Source: Oscillospiraceae bacterium
Lineage (GTDB): Bacteria; Bacillota; Clostridia; Oscillospirales; Oscillospiraceae
DNA length: 5,148 bases
Reading direction: 5' to 3'
NCBI GenBank assembly: GCA_017557265.1
Contig: JAFZAM010000033.1
Coordinates: 1 to 5,148 of the forward strand
Shown: piece after piece, positions 1 to 2,906 of the stretch
Layout: every line of letters starts with the position of its first letter
How positions within the stretch are numbered: position 1 is the stretch's first letter
The notes under the pieces: model-generated
The model's database searches: none
The model's input: only the letters and a program-made list of their open reading frames with translations
What the model was told of the DNA's origin: nothing
Program-made: the position numbers and the translations under genes

Positions 1-221
1 CGCCGCTCGTGTGGACCCCCGCGGACGGCTTTGCCGTTCACGGCACGACGCATACAGACGTAGGGGGCCGCCTCCTCGCGTACGCGCGGGACGACAGGGG
101 CGTGCTCAACGCGGGCGTCGACGTCAACGGGTACCGCCCCGTCACGTTCGAGGAGATGCTCGTCAACAACGAGCTGTTCAGAGAGGGGCTGAGGATAGGT
201 GAATGCTGGGTCGGAGCATGA
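1..221 (+). CDS. Unknown protein, 3' end only (C-terminal 72 residues)
   Basis: The reading frame is open from the left edge (first full codon at 3, reading PLVWTPADGF) to TGA at 219-221, so the true start lies outside the window. Base composition and codon use match the next gene. The visible part has a Gly/Asp-rich first half (HGTTHTDVGG, then NAGVDVNGYRPVTFEEML) and ends NELFREGLRIGECWVGA. I see no signal peptide, membrane segment or catalytic motif. It overlaps the next gene by 19 bases, which implies cotranscription and probably translational coupling. I do not recognise the family. A GTG at 9 could be read as a start, but no ribosome site could be seen that close to the edge and the frame continues upstream. 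Confidence 0.7.
   Translation, partial: PLVWTPADGFAVHGTTHTDVGGRLLAYARDDRGVLNAGVDVNGYRPVTFEEMLVNNELFREGLRIGECWVGA
191..194 (+). promoter_or_regulatory. Ribosome binding site choosing the start at 203
   Basis: GAGG at 191-194 lies 8 bases before ATG 203. The other in-frame ATG, at 218, forms the ATGA overlap with the upstream stop but has GGAG only one base in front of it, which is too close. An in-frame TGA at 200-202 rules out any start further upstream. The 203 start is therefore preferred. Confidence 0.5.
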
Positions 222-931
222 CGGACTGGTTTGAATACATAGACTCCGAAGACGTGCGGGAGCATCTGAAGGCCGTCGGCTTTCACCTCTCGCCGCGCGA
301 CGCGGTATATCTCGCCGCGGTCAGCCGCAGGCTGAGCGTCGCGGAGCGGCATAAGGCTTGGGCGGAGATCATGCGCGGCCCCGGCGGATGCGGCTTCGAG
401 AGGCTCGTGTCCGCGGCCGTAGAGAGAGACGAAGCGCTCCTCGCGGAGCTCTCCGCGCCCGGCCCGCACGCCTTCCGGTGCGTCTGCTATGGCGAAGACG
501 GAGAGACGATCGCGACCCGCCGCGGCATATCGCTCGCGGAGTGCGTGAGCCTCGCGCGCGGGGCGCGGTATACGGAGATATCCCGCCGGACGCCCGGCGG
601 CGGTCACGTATACGGACTGCTCGACGGAGCGGGCAGGGTGACGCGGCTTGCCGGAGACGGACCGGTCGAGGACGGCTTCGAGAAGCTCGCGTTCGAGTTT
701 CCGAGCCCGTTCACGGAGGGCGAGACGCTCCGCGACGTCTGCGGCGAGGGGATATTCGCCCGCGCGGAGCTGAAATTTCTCGGCTGCCGCTTCGAGCCGG
801 GGCTCGGCATGCTCGCCGACGTCGAGTACGTCGACGCGCTCGGCAGAACGACCCGCTCGGGGCAGCTTCTTCTCCGTCTCGAGCGAAGGAACGAAGAGTC
901 GCAGACAAGGGAAACGGAGTCCCGGACATAA
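203..931 (+). CDS. Conserved-looking protein of unknown function, 242 aa, with altered C-terminus
   Basis: A complete, very GC-rich frame from ATG 203 to TAA 929-931. ATG 218 (protein MTDWFEYIDS, 237 aa) is the alternative start. The first ~55 residues look like a compact helical domain (DWFEYIDSEDVREHLKAVGF, then SPRDAVYLAAVSRRLSVAERHKAW). This style reminds me of cargo proteins from Clostridia integrative elements, but that is memory and not a family assignment. The middle and C-terminal parts (from ~90) are beta-like and rich in Gly, Arg and Glu. No catalytic motif, signal peptide or membrane segment is visible. It overlaps the upstream gene, so the two probably form an operon. The last coding stretch, 848-885 (TTRSGQLLLRLER), is a 38-bp sequence repeated exactly at 1437-1474. 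The final residues RNEESQTRETESRT are encoded by the segment between the copies, so the native C-terminus may have been replaced. Confidence 0.75.
   Translation: MLGRSMTDWFEYIDSEDVREHLKAVGFHLSPRDAVYLAAVSRRLSVAERHKAWAEIMRGPGGCGFERLVSAAVERDEALLAELSAPGPHAFRCVCYGEDGETIATRRGISLAECVSLARGARYTEISRRTPGGGHVYGLLDGAGRVTRLAGDGPVEDGFEKLAFEFPSPFTEGETLRDVCGEGIFARAELKFLGCRFEPGLGMLADVEYVDALGRTTRSGQLLLRLERRNEESQTRETESRT
848..885 (+). repeat. 38-bp exact direct repeat, copy 1
   Basis: Identical to 1437-1474 over 38 bases, beginning ACGACCCGCTCGGGG and ending CCGTCTCGAGCG. The match stops sharply on both sides (a847/g1436, a886/g1475). This copy lies in frame inside the 3' end of the 203-931 gene. Near the ends are complementary hexamers, CGCTCG (854-859) and CGAGCG (880-885), 20 bases apart. 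The high GC matches the gene it lies in, so this is likely the original copy. Confidence 0.95.
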
Positions 932-953
932 GCAGGAAGCGTTATTCCGGCGC

Positions 954-982
954 TTTACTATTCTTCGTAATGGTAATATAAT
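954..982 (+). promoter_or_regulatory. Sigma-A-type promoter for the 1041-1391 gene
   Basis: A -35 of TTTACT (954-959), a 17-base spacer and a perfect -10 TATAAT (977-982). Transcription would start near 989, giving a leader of about 50 bases. The promoter lies just after the stop codon of the 203-931 gene and inside the repeat-bounded segment, so the cassette gene does not depend on upstream transcription. Confidence 0.6.
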
Positions 983-1040
983 TAATCAAAACGGGAAATG
1001 GTCCGGCCGCATCTTTCAGCCTGAATAAAGGAGTGTATTT

Positions 1041-1391
1041 ATGGGAAACTATAGCATTAACGTGCTCAAGATCTTAAAAAGGCAACTGGAATTGCATTTT
1101 CTGTCCAATATCAAGGAAGACGAACGTCAGGCGTCCGATATGAAATATTTGGATGAGGCGACGGATTTTGTCAAAGTTGAATTTGAATATGCTATGATTG
1201 ACGTACCTTTGTATCAGAAGCAGAACAACTCATGGGAATTGAATTATCTGAAGAAGGGCTATCTGGATTTGTGCCGGGACATTAAGGAAAAGCTGGAATG
1301 TGTTACGGAGGAACCTTTTGTTTATCAGCCTTTGGAAGACCTGATCCGGAGGATAGACAGCGAACTCACGTTGAGATCCGAAAAGCGGTAA
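1041..1391 (+). CDS. Orphan small acidic helical protein of unknown function, 116 aa
   Basis: ATG 1041 is preceded by AAAGGAG (1027-1033) with 7-base spacing, and the frame closes at TAA 1389-1391. The protein is rich in Lys, Glu, Leu, Asp and Tyr, predicted largely helical, and probably cytosolic (no signal or membrane segment). It starts MGNYSINVLKILKRQLELHF and has a central acidic stretch (DEATDFVKVEFEYAMIDV) followed by a helical tail (LEDLIRRIDSELTLRSEKR). I do not recognise the family. Its A+T-richer codon use contrasts sharply with both flanking loci, and with its own promoter and the flanking 38-bp repeats this points to recent acquisition. Size and charge would fit a small immunity, antitoxin or phage-derived accessory protein, but nothing in the sequence demonstrates such a role. 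A short hairpin (GCGGT/ACCGC, 1385-1398) overlaps the stop codon. Confidence 0.75.
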   Translation: MGNYSINVLKILKRQLELHFLSNIKEDERQASDMKYLDEATDFVKVEFEYAMIDVPLYQKQNNSWELNYLKKGYLDLCRDIKEKLECVTEEPFVYQPLEDLIRRIDSELTLRSEKR

Positions 1392-1436
1392 TGACCGCGG
1401 CAGGGACTTCAAGCACAGGGAAAGCAGTTATTCGCG

Positions 1437-1474
1437 ACGACCCGCTCGGGGCAGCTTCTTCTCCGTCTCGAGCG
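1437..1474 (+). repeat. 38-bp exact direct repeat, copy 2
   Basis: Second copy of 848-885, located 45 bases after the stop of the 1041-1391 gene. Here the outer complementary arms extend to 7 bases (CCGCTCG/CGAGCGG, ending at 1475). If the left gene continued directly through this copy in its own frame it would read LERLVCSEG and stop at TAA 1494-1496. This copy may therefore mark the original 3' end of the 203-931 gene. Confidence 0.95.
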
Positions 1475-1620
1475 GTTGGTATGCAGTGAGGGTTAAGAAA
1501 CCCGCGCGTTTTCTGCCTGAAAACATAGATTTTGCAACGTTTTATAATGTGCTTGCTCTAGCGCGTTATACACCGCTTGTCCAAAACGGTTTTGCGGCGG
1601 CGATGACGCCGATTAACGCA
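1475..1620. other. Non-coding or remnant sequence between cassette and terminator
   Basis: No confident gene. One plus frame is open from before 1486 (GTG) to TAA 1654-1656, including WYAVRVKKPARFLPENIDF and FYNVLALARYTPLVQNGF. It has no ribosome site and ends inside the terminator hairpin. A minus frame ending in HYKTLQNLCFQAENARVS also reads smoothly but has no proper start. A small hairpin, GTTTTC/GAAAAC (1508-1524), and a lone TATAAT (1543-1548) without a matching -35 are present. This may be a decayed gene fragment. Confidence 0.35.
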
Positions 1621-1654
1621 AAAACAGACCCGTCGGTTTCGACGGGTCTGTTTT
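1621..1654. terminator. Bidirectional intrinsic terminator
   Basis: A perfect 15-bp stem (AAAACAGACCCGTCG, 1621-1635, with its complement 1640-1654) and a GTTT loop. On the minus strand the stem runs into five T residues 10 bases past the activase stop codon, which makes it the activase gene terminator. On the plus strand it ends TTTTAA, so it should also stop transcription arriving from the cassette side. Confidence 0.9.
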
Positions 1655-1664
1655 AATAAGCAAA

Positions 1665-2621
1665 TCAATGGATCGTTGCGGGAACTCCGAGATCGAGGAA
1701 GATCTTCTTTATCTCCTCCATGCGCGCGTCGGAGGGCGGGATCGCCTCGAAAACGATCTCGTCGCTGATGCGCAGGTGCTTGGAAACGCCGAGATTATGA
1801 TACGGGAGCAGCTGCACGACGGTCACGGCGTCCGGACCGAGCGCCTTCACGAACTCCGCGGTGCGGCGCATGACGTCGTCGCTGTCGTTGAACTGCGGGA
1901 TCACCGGGATGCGGATCTGGGCCTTTCCGCCGGCGGCGGCGATACGAATGAGGTTGTCCTTTATTATCTCGTTGGGGACGCCGACGGTCATCTTATGGAC
2001 GTCGCTGTCCATGTGCTTGAGGTCGTACAGATACAGGTCGGTGTAGGGGAGCGTCTGCTCCACGATCTCCCACGGCGCGAAGCCGGTCGTATCCAGCGCG
2101 GTGTGGAAGCCCTCCGCCTTCAGCTGCTTGAGGAGCGCGAGCGTGAACTCGCTCTGGCTCAGCGCCTCTCCGCCGGACACCGTCACTCCGCCGCCGGAAT
2201 GCTCGAAGAAGGGCTTGTCCTGACGCACCTTCTGCATGACCTCCTCGACGGTATAGCGGGTGCCGCAGACGTACAGCGCCTTCGGATAGCAGTCCACGGC
2301 GCAGTCGCCGCAGTTGTCGCAGAGCTTGCGGTTGACGTGCACGTACTGGATCGGGGTCTGCGTCAGGGTATCCATGCCCATGGCGCCCTTTTCCAGCGCG
2401 CCCTTGGTGCAGGCCTTCAGACAGCTCTCGCCGCATACCTTCGTGCCGGAGCAGCGCATGGATATCCAGCTTATCTGCGGATAGAACGCCTGCGACTCCG
2501 GGCTGTGGCACCAGGGGCAGTGCAGCGGGCAGCCCTTCAGGAATACCGTCGTGCGTATGCCCGGGCCGTCCTGCACGGAAAACGGCTGGATATCATATAA
2601 AAGTCCGCTGACTTGATCCAT
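1665..2621 (-). CDS. Glycyl radical enzyme activating enzyme (radical SAM, ferredoxin-like insert)
   Basis: 318 aa, complete. ATG 2619-2621 has AAAGGA 9 bases upstream (plus 2631-2636), and TGA is at 1665-1667. It should reductively cleave S-adenosylmethionine and abstract hydrogen from a glycine of its partner GRE, in the cytosol under anoxia. Evidence: DGPGIRTTVFLKGC (18-31) leads into the radical SAM cysteine motif C31-x3-C35-x2-C38. Next is a ferredoxin-like insert with C57, C63, C67, C71 and a classic C101-x2-C104-x2-C107-x3-C111-YP set, enough for two extra 4Fe-4S clusters. The SAM-contact motif SGGE is at 149-152. Later family blocks are DTTGF, DLYLYDLKH and VQLLPYHNLG. The insert and length fit activases of GCVEP-type GREs rather than the shorter PflA. 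Oddities are HSPES after C38, where NPE is usual, and wider cysteine spacing in the first insert cluster. It is divergent from the GRE gene that is its likely partner. The family is certain; the exact substrate class is unknown. Confidence 0.95.
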   Translation of the reverse strand: MDQVSGLLYDIQPFSVQDGPGIRTTVFLKGCPLHCPWCHSPESQAFYPQISWISMRCSGTKVCGESCLKACTKGALEKGAMGMDTLTQTPIQYVHVNRKLCDNCGDCAVDCYPKALYVCGTRYTVEEVMQKVRQDKPFFEHSGGGVTVSGGEALSQSEFTLALLKQLKAEGFHTALDTTGFAPWEIVEQTLPYTDLYLYDLKHMDSDVHKMTVGVPNEIIKDNLIRIAAAGGKAQIRIPVIPQFNDSDDVMRRTAEFVKALGPDAVTVVQLLPYHNLGVSKHLRISDEIVFEAIPPSDARMEEIKKIFLDLGVPATIH

Positions 2622-2647
2622 TTTGCTGATTCCTTTCTGCTTCTCTG

Positions 2648-2710
2648 GGGAGCGCGAACGGCCGGTCCCGCGGCGCGCGTGGAGGGAGCGCAGGGGCGGG
2701 CCCCGCCGCT
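2648..2710. other. Very GC-rich block in the activase leader
   Basis: About 60 bases of nearly pure G+C inside an otherwise A+T-rich intergenic region. It contains a direct repeat GGGAGCGC (2648-2655 and 2684-2691) and an odd palindrome GGCGGG-C-CCCGCC (2695-2707). If the minus-strand promoter at 2734-2762 is right, the block is transcribed as a structured 5' leader of the activase mRNA. It could be a dispersed repeat or a leader control element; the sequence alone does not decide. Confidence 0.4.
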
Positions 2711-2733
2711 AAAAAGTTCCAAATCACCTAAGT

Positions 2734-2762
2734 ATAATAATATCATTGCCCTCTTCCGTCAA
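2734..2762 (-). promoter_or_regulatory. Promoter of the activase gene
   Basis: On the minus strand: -35 TTGACG (plus 2757-2762), a 17-base spacer and -10 TATTAT (plus 2734-2739). A second, overlapping TGATATTAT (plus 2737-2745) mimics an extended -10. Transcription would begin near 2727, giving a leader of about 105 bases that includes the GC-rich block. Confidence 0.6.
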
Positions 2763-2847
2763 CCGTTTTCGGGCAATATCATGCCTTTAACGACATATCC
2801 GAAAAACGTGAAGGCGAAAATGTTGCATTTTTCCCAGAAAATGATAT
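2740..2847. promoter_or_regulatory. Repeated ATATCAT motif, possible operator set
   Basis: ATATCAT occurs at 2740-2746 and 2776-2782 (36 bases apart) and, inverted as ATGATAT, at 2841-2847. The first copy overlaps the activase promoter -10 region and the third overlaps the GRE promoter -10. A shared regulator could therefore act on both promoters. The alternative is that the motif simply reflects A+T-rich -10 sequence; the middle copy, outside any promoter box, argues mildly for a binding site. Confidence 0.35.
2745..2777. promoter_or_regulatory. Inverted repeat ATTGCCC-N19-GGGCAAT
   Basis: ATTGCCC (2745-2751) and GGGCAAT (2771-2777) are exact complements separated by 19 bases. The arms flank the activase -35 (2757-2762), the position expected of a repressor operator. 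Seven-base arms alone are not strong proof. Confidence 0.35.
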
Positions 2848-2850
2848 TAT
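2823..2850 (+). promoter_or_regulatory. Promoter of the glycyl radical enzyme gene
   Basis: -35 TTGCAT (2823-2828), a 16-base spacer and an extended -10, TGA-TATTAT (2842-2850). Transcription would start near 2857, leaving a leader of about 50 bases before ATG 2907. The following TATAAG (2850-2855) gives alternative -10 registers. Confidence 0.6.
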
Positions 2851-2906
2851 ATAAGATACGGTAAGTATGTTTATGAACGGATAAAGTCATAGAAGGAGAA
2901 TATAAC

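Larger units (their letters stand above)
848..1474 (+). mobile_element. Candidate small inserted cassette bounded by 38-bp direct repeats
   Basis: The repeats at 848-885 and 1437-1474 enclose 551 bases whose composition differs from the surroundings. The orphan gene inside is about 43% GC by hand count, against roughly 70% in the gene to the left. The cassette has its own promoter (954-982), ribosome site and a single gene, and no transposase or recombinase. Three origins fit: integration through a short att-like core by an enzyme acting in trans, an integron-like cassette, or illegitimate recombination between short homologies. A metagenomic assembly artefact is also possible. The repeat and the composition shift are observed; mobility is inferred. 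Confidence 0.4.

Noticed and set aside
38..607. 189-codon minus-strand frame over the first two genes
   Set aside because: Composition shadow. The plus-strand frames have the overlapping start-stop arrangement and better codon use.
937..955. AAGCG/CGCTT hairpin as a terminator after the 203-931 gene
   Set aside because: The stem is only 5 bp with a 9-base loop and no T-run, and it overlaps the -35 of the next promoter.
848..1474. Diversity-generating retroelement template and variable repeat pair
   Set aside because: The repeats are identical without adenine-specific differences, only 38 bp long, and no reverse transcriptase or Avd-like gene is present.
848..1474. CRISPR array
   Set aside because: Only two copies, separated by 551 bases that contain a gene.
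1543..1548. TATAAT as a promoter
   Set aside because: No -35 element at suitable spacing and no gene follows before the terminator.
1668..2600. 310-codon plus-strand frame opposite the activase
   Set aside because: Shadow of the activase gene; the translation is low-complexity His/Arg/Ala/Leu-rich and has no motif.
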